Positions 11,600 through 24,889 of a stretch of 64,000 bases of DNA are shown here, in pieces; position 1 is the first letter of the stretch; each line of letters begins with the position of its first letter. Source of the DNA: Loxodes magnus (lineage: Eukaryota; Ciliophora; Karyorelictea; Loxodida; Loxodidae); contig CAMPDV010000241.1 of assembly GCA_946699065.1 (NCBI GenBank), positions 186,001-250,000 on the forward strand, read 5' to 3'. The notes under the pieces are model-generated. The model saw only the letters and a list, made by a program, of their open reading frames with translations. It did not search any database and was not told the origin of the DNA. Both the position numbers and the translations under genes were made by a program.

Positions 11600-12990
11600 T
11601 GAAAAATAAGCTAAATTATCATTAAGATTAGGGCTTTTACTCATCTTCTTATAATCTGATTTTTGGATAAACGAAATGTTTATAATCTACGATATTACTT
11701 GATATGCTTAGCTTTTTATACTTAAACTAATTTTTGGATTTAGGCTTTTAATTAGTATGTTTAAATCTTCTATAATTTTTAAATTGAGTAGCTGAGTGAA
11801 TAAAACTAATGAGATATTTTATTTATTAATTAATATTATAAGATCTGTTTTAAATTATTAACGAACACTGATATAAGTAATATTTTAAACAAAGATAAAT
11901 TATATTAGGAAATAAAAAATGATGAAGAGTTACATCTAAAATATCTAAATTCTAAAATACAGTTGTCTCTATAGTTTAAATATTTTTAAGAAAATTATTT
12001 ATTTTATTTATACTTATCCAACTCTTGTAAATTATCATATCTTTTTTATTTTTATATTTAATTATATTTTGTACTATTAAACGCTGAAATTAAATAAAAA
12101 TTATATAAGTTCAAAATAATTTAAATTAAAATGCTATATTTAACTTAACCTGAAAATATTTAATTTTACTATTTTTCTCATTTTTCAATTATTTTTTAAT
12201 GTCTAATAATCCTTTTCAAATTTAAATATTTTCTTAAACCAAAAGCTTTATCATTTAATTTAGTTATAATTTTAGTATATTTACTTTATTTTTTCTTTTA
12301 ATTTAATATGAAAATTATAGATTATATACACTTTATTTTATTATGAAATTATTTTAATTTTGCTATTCTTTTAGATAGCCTAACTTAATTTTAGAACTTC
12401 ACTATTTAGCAATTTAATTAAATTAAATTAATCTTATTTTTAATTATTTTATTTATTTTTATCTTCAACTTCTCCTTTAGATAAACTATTCTCATACTTA
12501 TTAGTGATTTGATTTTTCAATCTCCTATTTTTTCCAATTTTAATTTAATAATTTTAATTATTTATATTGGATATGGTGCTTTAACACGCTTTAATTGAAC
12601 TTAGATTTTAAAATATTTTTGTTGATCTTTTTTAATTATTTCTATTTCTATTTCAACTTAAACTTAAACTTAAATTATTTACTTATATTTTAATATTTTC
12701 TTTATTTCTCTTACTACATTGTTTTCTTAATTTATTTTCTGTAATTTAATTCAAAATCTTAAAATTTGTTTAAATTAGATTTATTTTCTTAATTTCTGTC
12801 TTAGCAATTTCTCAAAAGTATAATTATAATGCTAATAATTATGCATCTTGCTAATATTTTACTTTTCCCTCTTTTATACTTTTGCTTTGAATTAAAAAAC
12901 TATAAATTTTTCAATTTTACATACTAAATTTAAATTAAACTTTCAAACTTTTCAAATTAAGTAAAATCTTTAATAAAATTTGTTCAAAGC
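11600..12990. other. AT-rich stretch, nothing recognised
   Basis: Very AT-rich with no frame of convincing protein composition and no repeats or RNA-like blocks that I could see. Confidence 0.35.
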
Positions 12991-13000
12991 AAAGACAGAA

Positions 13001-13930
13001 TGAAGCAATGGTTTAATAAGTAAAGCTAAAAGCTTAAAACAGATTTAATGAAAATGAATACTAACTTAAAATTATTAGAAGAAGGAACTATAATAAAATT
13101 TTACTTAGAAAGTTAAAACAAAATTCATAAAAGATTTAGGAGTTTTATACTTCAAAATTGCTGAAAGGTTAACACTTGTTAAGAAGAGAACTTTTAAATA
13201 TTTATTCAACTATTTAAAAAAAAAAGATGCAGCAATAATTTCAAAAGATATAGCATAGTCTTTTAAAAATGGAGAGCTAATAGTAGAAAAAATTATCTTA
13301 TGCTGCTTATAAATTAGATAATATGAAAATAAAGGATTTCTAAATTTAGCGAAGATAATTATGTATAAATTAAGCTAAAAATCCAAAATTTTTAAAGATT
13401 ATTTTCTTTTGATAGATTTGAGAACAAATTCTAAATTTTTAAATTTATTATTTTATTTATTAAGATTTATTTTATCTTATAATATAAAAATAACTTTTTT
13501 CTAGCTAGAAATACTTGGCTAAGGAATCTAAAATATGTAAAGTAATCATAAAGATAATTTAATATATTCTAATAATAAGTAAATTAGTAGGTATTTTTCC
13601 AAAAATATCATTTTTATTTAGGCTCTCAATCTATAAATTTAGATTTATCTTTCGTTCTTAGCAAAATTAATGTATTTCATTTTCTTATTTCCTTATATTA
13701 ACTGCTTTATTAAAAAATTTAGAAATCCCTGTTAAATTACACAGATATTAAGATAAATTTATAAAATTTTGGTTTTACGTCTTTTCAGAAAATATTATGG
13801 ATTTCTAAATTTTTTGAAAGCTAATGACATCCATTAATTTATGTAAAAGAATATAAATTTAAATAATAAAAACTGGAAATTAAATAGGACTGAAATATCC
13901 AACCAAATAAAAGCACAAAATTAGTTTATC
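13001..13930 (+). CDS. Possible protein-coding remnant
   Basis: From ATG at about 13001 (MKQWFNKQSQKLKTDLMKMN) the plus strand reads as a plausible protein, but the best frame changes near 13130. After that point a second frame is protein-like for about 260 codons (segments KDAAIISKDIAQSFKNGELI, LVKKRTFKYLFNYLKKK, LLIDLRTNSKFLNLL). Either a gene with one frameshift or intron, or an AT-rich illusion. I recognise no family. Confidence 0.3.
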
Positions 13931-13939
13931 TAAGTATGA

Positions 13940-15450
13940 ATTAATTTGAATTAATAAAAGTAGAAATTACTTAAAAAAATCAAAAAATTTTAAATTAAAT
14001 TACAGAGAAACGCGAAATATTTTAAATCAAGAAAAACTTTTTTAAATATTGATATCAGAGACTATATTTTAAATATAAAAAGTTTTATTTATAAAATTGA
14101 TGTTATATATTAAAAAAAAATAAAAAATAACATGAATAAATTGAATAAATAAATATAAATTTACTTTTTTATAGCTTTCAAATTAAAAAATATTGCTTAA
14201 ATAAAATAATTTAAAATATAAAAGTTATCTGCTTTAAATTTTATAGGAATATTCAGAAAAAGCATTTCCTAAGCAAAAGATTTATTTCAATTATATTCTT
14301 TAAATTTAGTTAAGGAGTTTTAATCTCCTGCTGATTTTTTGCTAAATTTTTAGTTTACAGCAATTAAATAATTTATAAGTAAAATTTTCTTAAGCTACTA
14401 AATATTTAAGGATATAAAAATTAAATTGAATAATGATCTAAGTAAATTAAATTTTAGTAATAATATTAAATTAGCTTATTAAGTAATTATAATTAATTTT
14501 TACTTTATTAATTATTTTATTTAGTAAATGTTCTATTAAAAGTGGAAATAATTAAAATAAGTTTCTTATTCTTAAACAAATGTATGTTTAATTAAATGGT
14601 ATTCAATTATCAATAATTCTAAGTTGCTAGAGTTAGTTTTGATTTTAATTAATGGATGAGAAAAAAGATAAAAAGAGGAGTTAATATATATTTATATTAA
14701 CCGACATTAGATTTATAATTGATGAAAAAATAATAAATGAATAATAATTTAATAATATATTATAAGTAAATATATTAATCTTTACATAACATTTTATGAA
14801 AGACTACTTATTATCATGTTTATTGTAAAATATCATAATTATTAAATTTAAATAAAATAATTAATTTAAAAACTAAATAAAAATTAAATATTTTTAGTGT
14901 TTCTATGCTTAGAGTTTTAAATAGATTTTAATTTTTAAAAACTAAATATTATAAGAACTAAAATGTAAAAATGTTTAGTAAATAAAATAATTATTAATCA
15001 TTTTCTAGGATTTTAATAGTTGCTAATTTTAGAATGCTGTTCCTTATTAAAATAATTAATTTTTAAATTTATTTAATATTTTAGTACTTATTATATTTAT
15101 TTTCTTATTAAAAATTAAAATAAGGAAACTTAAATTAAATATAAATAAATTTTAAATTTACTAAATATTCATAGAATGTAACATTTATTAATATATTTAC
15201 CACATTCGTTACTCTATAAAAATATATAAACTATTTTTGTATTATAAAACATTTTTAGTAGTTTCATTAATTAAATAAATATAGTTTTAAATGTATATAC
15301 CTTTTAATTATAATTACAATACTAAAGTTAAAATCATAAATCAATTATTTATTATTAGATACTTTATTTCCTTTTTTATTAAAAAAGGTAAAAAGTTCTA
15401 TAAAACTTAACTTTTTACAAATATTTTTTTATAACATAACATAATTTATT
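13940..15450. other. AT-rich stretch, nothing recognised
   Basis: Extremely AT-rich, dominated by A and T runs. I see no gene, RNA or repeat block in it. Confidence 0.4.
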
Positions 15451-15454
15451 AAAG

Positions 15455-16196
15455 TTATTTACCTTTGTTTGATTTGCCATATATAATTTTGGGAAGTAGA
15501 GTTCGTTCTCAATCATAATTTTCTTCTTCGGAATAGACTTGTATTATGTCTTGCTTTCCCTTTACTTCTGCTGAGAATTGTCTTCATAAGCTTTCCTATG
15601 GCAAATCCGAATTATATTTTGTTCCATTTTCTTGATTTTATTAGTATTTGAGATATTGCTCGTATGATTTATTGTTATTTCCTTCTATATAATTTTGCTT
15701 AATTTGTTCAATAAATTCTAAATATTTTACTTCAAACTTTTCGTTCTTCTATTTTTCTTTCCTAAAATCTGCAAAAGTTCCTTATCTTGTGACCATGAAT
15801 CCTGCAGTATCAGCACCTTATTATCGGTCTTCTTATATATAAATTAAAGCTTAATTTATTTCTTCTCTCTCTGTCTCTACATCCATAGGATCATAGTTTA
15901 TCATATTTTCAATTATTAGTTCTTTTCAGATTTTATCCTTTGTAATCTTTATTCAGTTTGCTAGATTGTTGAGTATGATTGGCTATCAGAAGGTCTACTT
16001 GCAATATCTTATTTAGACCATTGCTTTATTTTTTCAGTTAATCAATTTCTAACCTAGAAGAAAGACGTTATTTTAAAGTTCTTAAACTAACTGATATAAT
16101 TTAAGATTTTATTGTTTGTGAGAAGTAAAGAATGATTTATATTTCTTAATGTATTTTATCTATCTAGTTTGGAAAATGTAATTTTTTAGGTGCCAT
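15455..16196 (-). mobile_element. Family C element, copy 2
   Basis: This block repeats 6690-7441 along its full length and in the same orientation, including the ATG at 16194-16196, the segment for the Trp/Asp-rich end and the spacing of the shared motifs. Many single-base differences and short indels separate the two copies, so the duplication is not recent. Product as for copy 1: a coiled-coil ORF1-type protein, here broken by frame changes. Confidence 0.5.
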
Positions 16197-16244
16197 TTTA
16201 TATTTATTTAATCATAATATTAAGTTTAAAATACTATTATATAT

Positions 16245-17225
16245 TATCTAATAATAATAATATATAAATTTAAATTTTACATTATGATGTATTTTCAACC
16301 CTTTTCGGAAGACAAAAGTTCATGCTTTCTGCTGTTAAATAAAAATGTTTGGGGATCTCCTCTTTTATCGAGATTAGGAACTTTGGTTTTTCCAGGTTTT
16401 CCTTTCTCTTCAATTCTGTTCTTGTTTTATTTCATCTACTTGATTTTATAAATTTAATTATTTGTACTGCAATACACTCGGTTTTTCTTTGCTTCTTCTT
16501 GTTCCTTTCTTCGTTTTTCTTGAATCTAATAGTTCAGTTTTTTCTGCTAGAATTTTTAACATTTTCGATATAAATGAAATGAGTTTCCACAACAGAAACA
16601 TTTTTTTTCTAATTTTTATCTACCTCTATTTTCTTTAAGACTTTCTGAAAATTTCTTCTTCATTCATTATTTGGTTACTTTTTTGCTCTCTTATCTCCAT
16701 TTTAAGTTTTAATTTTCTAGCTTTCTTCTTTTTCTCTTTTCTTTACCATTTCTATCTGCTTCTATTGCTAGTTTTAAGATTGGTTCTTTGATTTTATGAA
16801 ATGCTTCGGAAAGCATTCAATTCTTTCCTGGGACATGCGTCTTGAGTAAGCTCTTCTTGTTTGCATAAAATTCCTTATAATTTTTTGTTGTCCTTCTTTA
16901 GCTTTTTCACCTCTTCCTGGAGATTTAGCGTCATTTAAACTAACTTATCGTAGTTCAACATTTTTTCAGTAGTGAATTCCGCGACTTTTTGGTGCACTAT
17001 GTTCTCAGCCTGTTTCTTGGCCTCTCCTTTGATGTTAGAGTCTTGGTTTGTCGAGGGCTTCCCTGTTATCTTTTTTTCTGGGTCATGATAAGTTATTGTT
17101 TAGTTTATTAAGAAAATTATTTTTTTAAAGATAACGTATATGTAAGAATTGACGCTTCATTACTTCCACTCCTATTCATAGTGGTGGTATAGAAGCCCTT
17201 TCTGAAGCCATCTATCATTTTATTT
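16245..17225 (-). mobile_element. Family A element, damaged copy
   Basis: The 5' end at about 17215 encodes MIDGFRKGFYTT, the family A N-terminus; the body reads as Lys/Arg/Glu-rich coiled coil (EADRNGKEKRKKKKARK, KMEIREQKSN), and the low-coordinate end is a (TAA)n run at 16247-16260. Several frame changes interrupt the ORF. Size, about 1 kb, and polarity match the copy at 55478-56419. Confidence 0.55.
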
Positions 17226-17579
17226 TTCTTTATTATTATTTAATTTTTTTAATTTAGTTAGTACTGATACTAAGTTTAACAGACATAGAATATAAGACAT
17301 AATTTCTATTTTCAAACTGAGGACATTCACCTATAATTCTAATACGAACTTAGTTTGCGTCACATAAGAACATAAAATGGAATTGATTGTGCATGAGGTT
17401 TAGCTCATGATGAACTCGATCATATATTTGAATGTACTTTATATAAAGATGTCTTTTAGAAATTATCTAATCGAAAAATATTTAATGACAAAGATTATAA
17501 AAAACTAATTCTGTACGACTAAAATTATATTAATTCAAACTTTGCAAAAATTGAAACCCCTAAGATCGACAAATATATT

Positions 17580-17940
17580 AAAAATTTTCATCAAAAATTA
17601 CTTAAAAATGGATAGAAATTTAAAAAATTTAGCAGTTGAGACAAAAGAAAAATTGATGGGAGAAAAAATACAATTTAAGAAAGAAACTTAAATAATAGTT
17701 GTGAAAAAAAATAAGAAGAAGATTGAAAATAAGAAGAGAGAGAGGAAAATGCGATTGCACAATTTAGAATCATTATAGAAGAAACAAAAGAACAGGAGTA
17801 GGAAGAATTAACTAACGGTTGATAATAAACTTGCATAAACTCTTATACTTAACATAATTCGCATGAAATATAACTATAAGTAGTGTAATTATTACCCAAT
17901 ACTCAATGTATTGAAACTTTTTTATCTTATTATTATTATT
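17580..17940 (+). mobile_element. Fragment of a coiled-coil element, 3' end
   Basis: A plus-strand Lys/Glu-rich reading (KEKLMGEKIQFKKE, KKKIENKKRERKMRLHNLE) ends in a TTATTATTATTATTA tail at 17927-17941. That tail is the reverse complement of the (TAA)n run at the low end of minus-strand copies, so this is an oppositely oriented, 5'-truncated copy. The family (A or B) is unclear. Confidence 0.4.
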
Positions 17941-17949
17941 ATGCTTATA

Positions 17950-19080
17950 AAAAAGACTAGCCAATTGATTGATAATAGAATATCATGTAATTTTTTGCTG
18001 CTATAGTTACAAATATCTTAATTATTTGTCTTCAACTTTAAATTAAAAAAAAACTTTATTTTAATAATTTTCTTTTGGGAAAAAGTAGTGCAGCAAGGTG
18101 TATTTTATTAATTAGAGCAACATTAAATATTAAGTGTATTATAGCTTAAGAAAAATAGCAAAGATGAGATTAATAGGTAGTAAAAGATCTATTTAATATA
18201 GATAAATATACTATTAATATTAACTACTCTTTGCTTTAGAAAAAAAAGATTTAAACAAAAAGGATACAGTAGAGAAAAGAATATGCCTTATTAAAAAGTT
18301 TATTATGCCATTTGTTATTATAAGCTAAACTTGATTAAATAATTAATTTTAAGGAAATGTATATCAAATAAAAATAAAATTTTATTTTATTTTGCTTTTA
18401 TTAACTCTTAAATTTTTAATTTTTTACTTGTACTTTTCATTAAATATTCTAACTAAAATTAAATTTTAAAAACATCTTAATTCTTACTTTTACCAAAAAT
18501 AAATCTAGAATATTATTTCTGAAAATTTCTTGCTAAAGATAAGCTTAATCTCTACTTTTTTATTCTAATATTATTTGAAATATGACTAAGTACATTATGC
18601 CAAAATTTATTTTTATCTTTACTTTTACTTTTTTGGTTTTCTAAGTGTGTTTGAAATAATCTTACCTTAAATTATATTCATTTTTCTTTCATTTGTTAAA
18701 TTAAAAAATTATGAGTTATTTTATTTCTTTCTCTATTAGCTTTTATTTTATTTGTTTCTTTTCTTTTTTTATATTTTAATTCAGTTATGTAACAAACCTC
18801 CATCTAGTATGAGATAGCTTTTCAATCAATCACCTTTTAGATATTTTCTGGTAGATAATTTAACTAAATTGGAATTAATTTAAAAGCATAAATATATGCT
18901 TTATATACTTTCTAACTTTAAAACACTTAAATGTTTCTAGACTTTAATCCTATCCTAAATATGAATAGCATATTTATCAAATGAATAAGCTAATTTTAAT
19001 AACATCCTTGCTTTATTAGAGACAGTCTTTTGATTTCTCTGCTTTATTGAACTAAATTAAATGCATGTAATTTGAGAATG
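17950..19080. other. AT-rich stretch, nothing recognised
   Basis: AT-rich with no supported gene. Confidence 0.35.
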
Positions 19081-19094
19081 GAATGATACTGAAA

Positions 19095-20100
19095 ATGAAT
19101 AATAAAAAAAATAGATAGTTATATACTTCCAAGAAAGCTAAGAACTTGATTCTGGTTTTAATTATATTTGAAAAATAGTGTTATGAAGATATTAAAGGAT
19201 AATATATAAAAAAATCCCATACATAGATAGATTAAGTCCTATGCTACTATTATTTATCTTAAAATTACTGTTTTGATGGATTAGAACAAGAAGCTTTCAA
19301 TACTTTATTGAGTAATTTTACTAGAACTAATGATATCAAGAAGGAAAAACAAATTTCGTTATGAAAAAGGAAAGTGAAAAAATACTTCTGCCTTAATATT
19401 CTAAATTTTATGATAAAACTCCAAAATTAATAAGAAAAACCTTTATTATAAAAGCTAATAAGTACAAAGCTAGCGAAGATAGTAAATTAAGGATTATAAT
19501 TCTAAGCTTTATTTATACATAATAAAATAATATAACTCCATAATATTAGCAAGAGTCTAAATGTTTATTGAGTAGCTAATGAGTAGAAGAGGGTTGTTTT
19601 ATTTATGTGAAATAAAGTAGCTGAAGCCTATAATTTGTTCTGCTCTAAAATCATCAACATTTTATCAAATTTATTAATTATCGGTGTTAATTTTAGATCT
19701 TAAACATCTGAACATCACTTTATTTCTAGATTATCAATTATGCCTATAATGAGTAATATTTAAAGGTATTACAAACTTGAATTATAATCCCAAAGAAAGG
19801 AGTATATAAGTTTGGTAAAACCTATAGACATTAAAATTCTTTTTGGTATTAATAACTAAGATATAACTAAATTGGCTTTCTTATTTTCCAAATTACTGCT
19901 TATAAATAACTCATATCTCTATCTTAAAGTTTAAAACAGAATTTCAAAAAATAATTAAATGGATATTAAACTACTTAAAGTTGAAAAATAAAAAAAATTA
20001 AGTTAAGCTATTTTATTAATTTAGTGACTATATAATTAGCAAGATAAGCAAAGAAGAAATATTAGTTAATAGAATATTGGCATTATGAATTTAAGACATA
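19095..20100 (+). CDS. Possible hypothetical protein
   Basis: From ATG 19095 one frame stays protein-like for about 330 codons (MNNKKNRQLYTSKKAKN; later LEQEAFNTLLSNFTRTNDIKK, KIINILSNLLIIGVNF, KPIDIKILFGINNQDITKL). No clear terminal TGA: the frame runs into an Asn-encoding (AAT)n run near 20130, so the 3' end is uncertain. I recognise no family. It would be convergent with the minus-strand frame ending at 20217. Confidence 0.35.
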
Positions 20101-20216
20101 TATTTTTATATTTCAAGAAATAAAGTATTATTATTAATAATAATAATAATACATGTTTGACTCAAATATCCTTTCGTGAAATACTAAGTTCAAAATTTTA
20201 AATGTTTTTGCATCTT

Positions 20217-21000
20217 TCACTTGCTACTTGGCTTATTCCATCAGATAATTCTTTCCTTTTTGTCATTTTTTTTGCTAAGTGAGTATCTTTTCGTTTATTA
20301 AATTTTTTTCCTGATTTTTTAAGTTTTATTGGATTTGTTCTGGCAGCTTTTATCTCCATCATTTCTATAATTTTACTTTTGATTCAATGTGGTTTAATTT
20401 CTTATTATTATTTTCATAATAAATCTTTCAGTTAAAAATACTCATATATTTTGTTTCTAATATTCCATAATTTCATTAAATATTAGTGAAAATTCTATCT
20501 TTTTGTGTTAGTCTATGTTCATCATTTGATCTTATTTTCCAAACTCATGTATTCCAAATATATAGAATATATCTTCTACTCCTAAATAAGGTTTGATCCA
20601 TTTTATCTAATTTTTCCTAGTTTATCTCTTCCAGATAGAATAAAAACATTTGATCCACTAATACGACACTTAATCTAATTTTCTAACTGAAAATAAGAAA
20701 ACGTTGAGTTATTTGGTTTTTATCCTTCTTAAGTACCTTTTTATTCCTGGTTCTAAGTTAATTACTGAACTTTTTACCCTTCAATTTATAGTAGGAAGGC
20801 TACTTTCATTAATTCTTTTAATTAATTGATTTTAACTTAATTTCTTTGCACATAAGTAGTCTTTCTATAATTTTAGACATCAATTTACTCTTTATAAAGA
20901 CTATAAAAGCTCAATTATTCTTTTATTTTGCAACTTTAAAGAAGTTCTTCAAGTTGGATCTTAGTTTCAATAGAATCGCTAAATTTAATATTTTACCATA
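20217..21000 (-). CDS. Unrecognised protein, start unclear
   Basis: A minus-strand frame ends at TGA 20217-20219. Its C-terminal 130 residues have balanced composition (YLGVEDIFYIFGIHEFGK, MMNIDQHKKIEFSLIFNEI, NYRNDGDKSCQNKSNK). Further upstream the frame remains readable (SSLPTINQRVKSSVINLEPG) to about 21000 but no start codon stands out. No known domain is visible. Confidence 0.4.
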
Positions 21001-21009
21001 AGGTTTAGC

Positions 21010-22120
21010 CAACTTTTTCCCTTTTTATCTGACTCAAAAATTAAATTGCGATTCAGAAGCAAAAAGATAGAAAAATCTAAGATTATATCAGAGGTTTACC
21101 TATTAATTGATTAGTTTCTTTTATATTTTTGAGGTTCTTTGCTGTCTTTTTAACAAAACTTATGTTTTCCTTGATATCGAACGGATTTTCTTACTCTTTC
21201 TGCTTTATTATTTTTTGTTTGTTGGATATTAAACAGATTTATGAATCTTTTTTATTATCCAGATTTTTAATGGGGCAAATCTCATTTCTAAATAGTCTCT
21301 CTATCAGTTGTCTGTAAGATACGTATAGTCTACTAAATTATTATCTAAAAATGAAATCTATTCTTATTATTAATTATTTCTCAAAATCATAAGCATCTAA
21401 GTAACTAATATCATCATTAGCTATAACTAGTTATAACCATATTTTTATTCTTTTACTAGTCAGCGAAATAAACGTTCGCTTATTTTTTTTCTCAGCTTAT
21501 ATGAGAGAACACACTTAAATATTTAAGTTTATCTGTCTTTTTATACTCATAGTAATTATAGTATTTTTCTTTTAAATTATCCTTAACAGAATAAGAACAA
21601 AAATAGAGATAAAAATGATGTTTCCTTTATATTCTTCCTACTTAATTAGAAAAATTGGGGAAGAGCATCCTTTTATATTTTTATTATGTCTACTTCTACA
21701 GTTTTAGTGGAAGCTTCGACTAAAGTAAGTAATAATTAAATACTCAATCTTTTACTTACAGCTTAGTTATTATAATATCCTTCCCTCATACTTAACAGTT
21801 ATCGTTTAACTTCTCTATATGCATTTAAGCTTTATTACACGAACAAAAGCTCCCAAAATTTTAATTCTCTAATTCGACAAAAAAATTCAAAAATACATAA
21901 ATAAAATAGTTTAAAAGCAAAAGGAAGTATAAAAAATAACGTCTTGTAATAAAAGTCTTAAGATAACTAAAGTTAAAAATGTATTTAGTTACTAAATGAT
22001 TAATCATCCTAGGAAAAATGTTAAAAGTATAATATTAAATTATTTATCAAATGATTACAAAAACCATTTACATTAATTCATAGCATTACAGGCCATAAAT
22101 ACTTAATCTGTTTTAAAGAG
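21010..22120. other. AT-rich stretch, nothing recognised
   Basis: AT-rich; a minor C- and T-rich part (21120-21310) may belong to worn minus-strand coding DNA. No supported gene. Confidence 0.3.
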
Positions 22121-22129
22121 CTAAGTAAA

Positions 22130-22702
22130 ATGATAAAAAGAAATGTTCTAAAGTTAAAATTAAAATAGCTAGATCAATAATTTGAATATACAAAGAAAAA
22201 GCACTCACCAGTATAGTTTGAGTTTTAAACAAGTAAATAAGGAGAAAGGATTGGAGGGTAACCTCTATTTCTTTATTTTTGCATTTTCAAATAGAATATC
22301 TAAGACTAAACTATATTTTCCTCAGGATCAGACTTAAAAACAAGTATAGCATTGTTTTATGATTAATATTCCATAAGCACTTTAAAATGAAGAGTTAAAT
22401 TCCTTTTATCAATAAGGTTAACATGAAAAGCGAATATTATAAAGGAATAAATGAAGTCTGATAGTAGCTCATATAAATTTTTATAAACAGAATGAGCTCA
22501 ATGAGTGGAAAATTTACACAAATATAAAAAATCTAAAATAATTGTGTTGTAGCTCAGAAATATAAAGTATAAATAAACAAAAACAAATAGTAATAGAAAT
22601 AGACAATCCAAAGAAGGATTTAAAGTATATTTCTATATTTTAATTCAGTCTAATTATGTTAAAAAAAAATTGAAATTTGAATTTTTAAGTTTACACATTT
22701 GA
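22130..22702 (+). CDS. Unrecognised protein, possible PH-like fold
   Basis: A phase-keeping frame from ATG 22130. It contains four in-frame TGA codons that read well as Trp (segments LKWRVKFLL, LTWKANIIKEQM and TEWAQWVENLHKY). I place the end at the TGA at 22700-22702 (190 residues); reading that TGA as Trp extends the frame to a second TGA at 22778-22780 (216 residues), and the sequence alone does not decide. The pattern of short strand-like segments followed by a helix of the form EWAQWVENL resembles the C-terminal helix of pleckstrin-homology domains, but I would not assign it on that. A tRNA-Asn gene lies about 500 bp downstream. Confidence 0.5.
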
Positions 22703-23208
22703 ATCATTTATTACTATCTCCTAGAAAATTAGAGTTAAATACCTATAACTAAAGCCTTAAACAATACTTGGTAATTTTGAAAAGATTGTGTCATTTATGA
22801 TCTTTTTTAATTTTTAGCTTTAATTTAAATAAATGAATGATGCTTTTTATTATAAACAAAGATAAAAAAATCTAAGTCAAAACTATATAAATTTATAAAA
22901 TCCTTTTAGTGATTAGTTCCTAAGAAAAATTTAAAGTTATAGAGATAAAATGAAGTATTATGGAAACTTTCTCTATGATATAAATTTATTTTACTACAAA
23001 GGTATTTGTTTAATCATAATGTAGAATCAATATAACTCATATTTAGCTATTTTAGTGATTAAAAAATCTTATGATCTAATAATTTGATGTTTGTCTTCTC
23101 TTAGAATAATTGTGATTCTCTATCTATTAGTTATATATTTTATATAGAATTGAAACTCATTCAGATCGCAAAAGTATTTTTAAAGGATATCAAGAAAGTT
23201 TAATAAGA

Positions 23209-23282
23209 GCCTCCGTAGCTCAATAGGTTAGAGCGTTTGGCTGTTAACCAAAAGGTCGGTGGTTCAAGTCCACCCGGTGGCG
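23209..23282 (+). tRNA. tRNA-Asn (anticodon GTT)
   Basis: A complete cloverleaf of 74 nt. The acceptor stem GCCTCCG pairs with CGGTGGC, with one T-T mismatch at the fourth pair, and the discriminator is G. The A box is TAGCTCAATAGG, the anticodon stem-loop TTTGGCTGTTAACCAAA places GTT in the loop, and the T arm GGTGGTTCAAGTCCACC contains a perfect B box. There is no intron. A T6 run at 23283-23288 immediately follows and fits a Pol III terminator. Confidence 0.93.
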
Positions 23283-23288
23283 TTTTTT
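23283..23288 (+). terminator. Pol III T-run of the tRNA-Asn gene
   Basis: Six T residues directly after the tRNA discriminator base, the usual RNA polymerase III stop. Confidence 0.8.
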
Positions 23289-23749
23289 GATGATTTTTAA
23301 TTTAGCTTTTAAAATAAAAATATAAACCATTAAATAATCATAGCACTATAGCATAAAGTTAAGAAGTATAAGATTAAAAGAAAACAAAAGCTTAAATAAT
23401 ATAAAAGTAAATTCAAAGCATACCAGATAGTACATTACTTCTAAGAACTTACCATTTTGCTTTTACTTTTACTCTGGAATTTTTTATCTTTTTATCTTAA
23501 TTTATCCGTATATATGAGCATCTTGCTTATTATTCAATTTAACGATTAGAGAATTATGTATATACTCATTTTATTTAAAAAAGCTAAAGTTTAAAAATAA
23601 TCACTATTTATGTTTCTAATCTACTCGAGTAAAACCTTTCTTGTCAAACTCTTTATCAGTTTTTTTTTACAAAAAGCAAATTTATTTAATTGTTTCCTTC
23701 TAGCATTTAGGATAAACTATCCGATTTTATTTTGCCTCTATAAGTTATG

Positions 23750-24540
23750 GAATTTAAGCTGAGCTTTAAAGCTGCTCAGATTACTTCTTGTTGATGGAAA
23801 CTTGATCTGGAATCATATTCTGTTGATTTTCTTAAGTCAGTTCAGGCATAATTTTGGTTATTGAAGATTATGACTATTATTGAACTATTTTATTTAAAGA
23901 ATGAATCTAGACATCAATTTAAGCAATCGAAATTCCCTAATTTACGTTATGATTTACATTTGATAAAGCATTAGAAGATACCTGTTGAGCCTAAATTATA
24001 GTTATGTCAGTTGGTTATAAATTACTGTTGGTGCTTTGAGATTGAATTGGAGAATAATGATTCAAGACTTAGTAGAACTATATCTTAGGAATGAGCTTCG
24101 TGATAAGAAATATAAAAATAGGATCTAAAATTAGAAGATAGAAGAAGTAGCTGATCAAAAGGCTATAAATCCAGTGAGAGTCTTTTTCGGTGTTAAATCT
24201 AAAGCTGACCCAGGTTGTAATTATGATACATATTATTAGTTGACCGCTTATGAAGAAACGTTAGATACTTTAAAATTTCAGAAAAAGGCAGATATTTAAT
24301 ATCTTTCAGATTATTACTATAGAGGCTTTTCATAAAGCAGTTGTGAAGTCTTATAATTCAAATTTATTCTTCTCAGTACTTTAAGAAATCCAAACAAGAT
24401 TAATAAAAAAGCAAATTTAAGCTACCATTCAGTCCATTAAGAGGAGAGAGATATGCTTGACTTTTCTTAAGATTAAGGATTTTTCCAAGGGCCAATAAGA
24501 GATAAATAAGCACATATTGTCTCCATGACAAAGTTGCCAG
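23750..24540 (+). CDS. Unrecognised coding remnant
   Basis: Two plus-strand frames look coding in succession. The first (about 23750-24030) gives segments such as SYSVDFLKSVQAQFWLLK and KFPNLRYDLHLIKHQKIPVE. The second (about 24036-24316) gives VELYLRNELRDKK, DQKAINPVRVFFGVKSKAD and YDTYYQLTAYEETLDTL. After about 24300 a third frame becomes the better one (AFHKAVVKSYNSNLFFSV). The alternation suggests a decayed gene with two or more frameshifts, or introns that I cannot identify. No family recognised. Confidence 0.4.
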
Positions 24541-24889
24541 CTTGAATTTATTATATACTTTTAGTTACTAATCTGTCGATTTGAGTTTTTAATCTTTAAA
24601 TATCCAAATTAGAATAATAGAAGAAAGAAAAAATCGAGGAAATGCATATGAGTGTATAAAATTCACTTTATTTGCCATAAATTTCTTCTTTAAATTTGCT
24701 TCCAGAATTTTAATGATCCACATTTATGTCGTCTCTCTCTTTTTATCTTGCAAAAGAATCATCCTCTTCATGATATTATTTTTAAGCATCTTCTTAACTT
24801 TAATCGATTATATAATTTATTCTCAAAAGACCTGACTTTCAGCATTTGCAAATGTATAAAAAATCTTAATATGTTCCCTATAAGAGACA

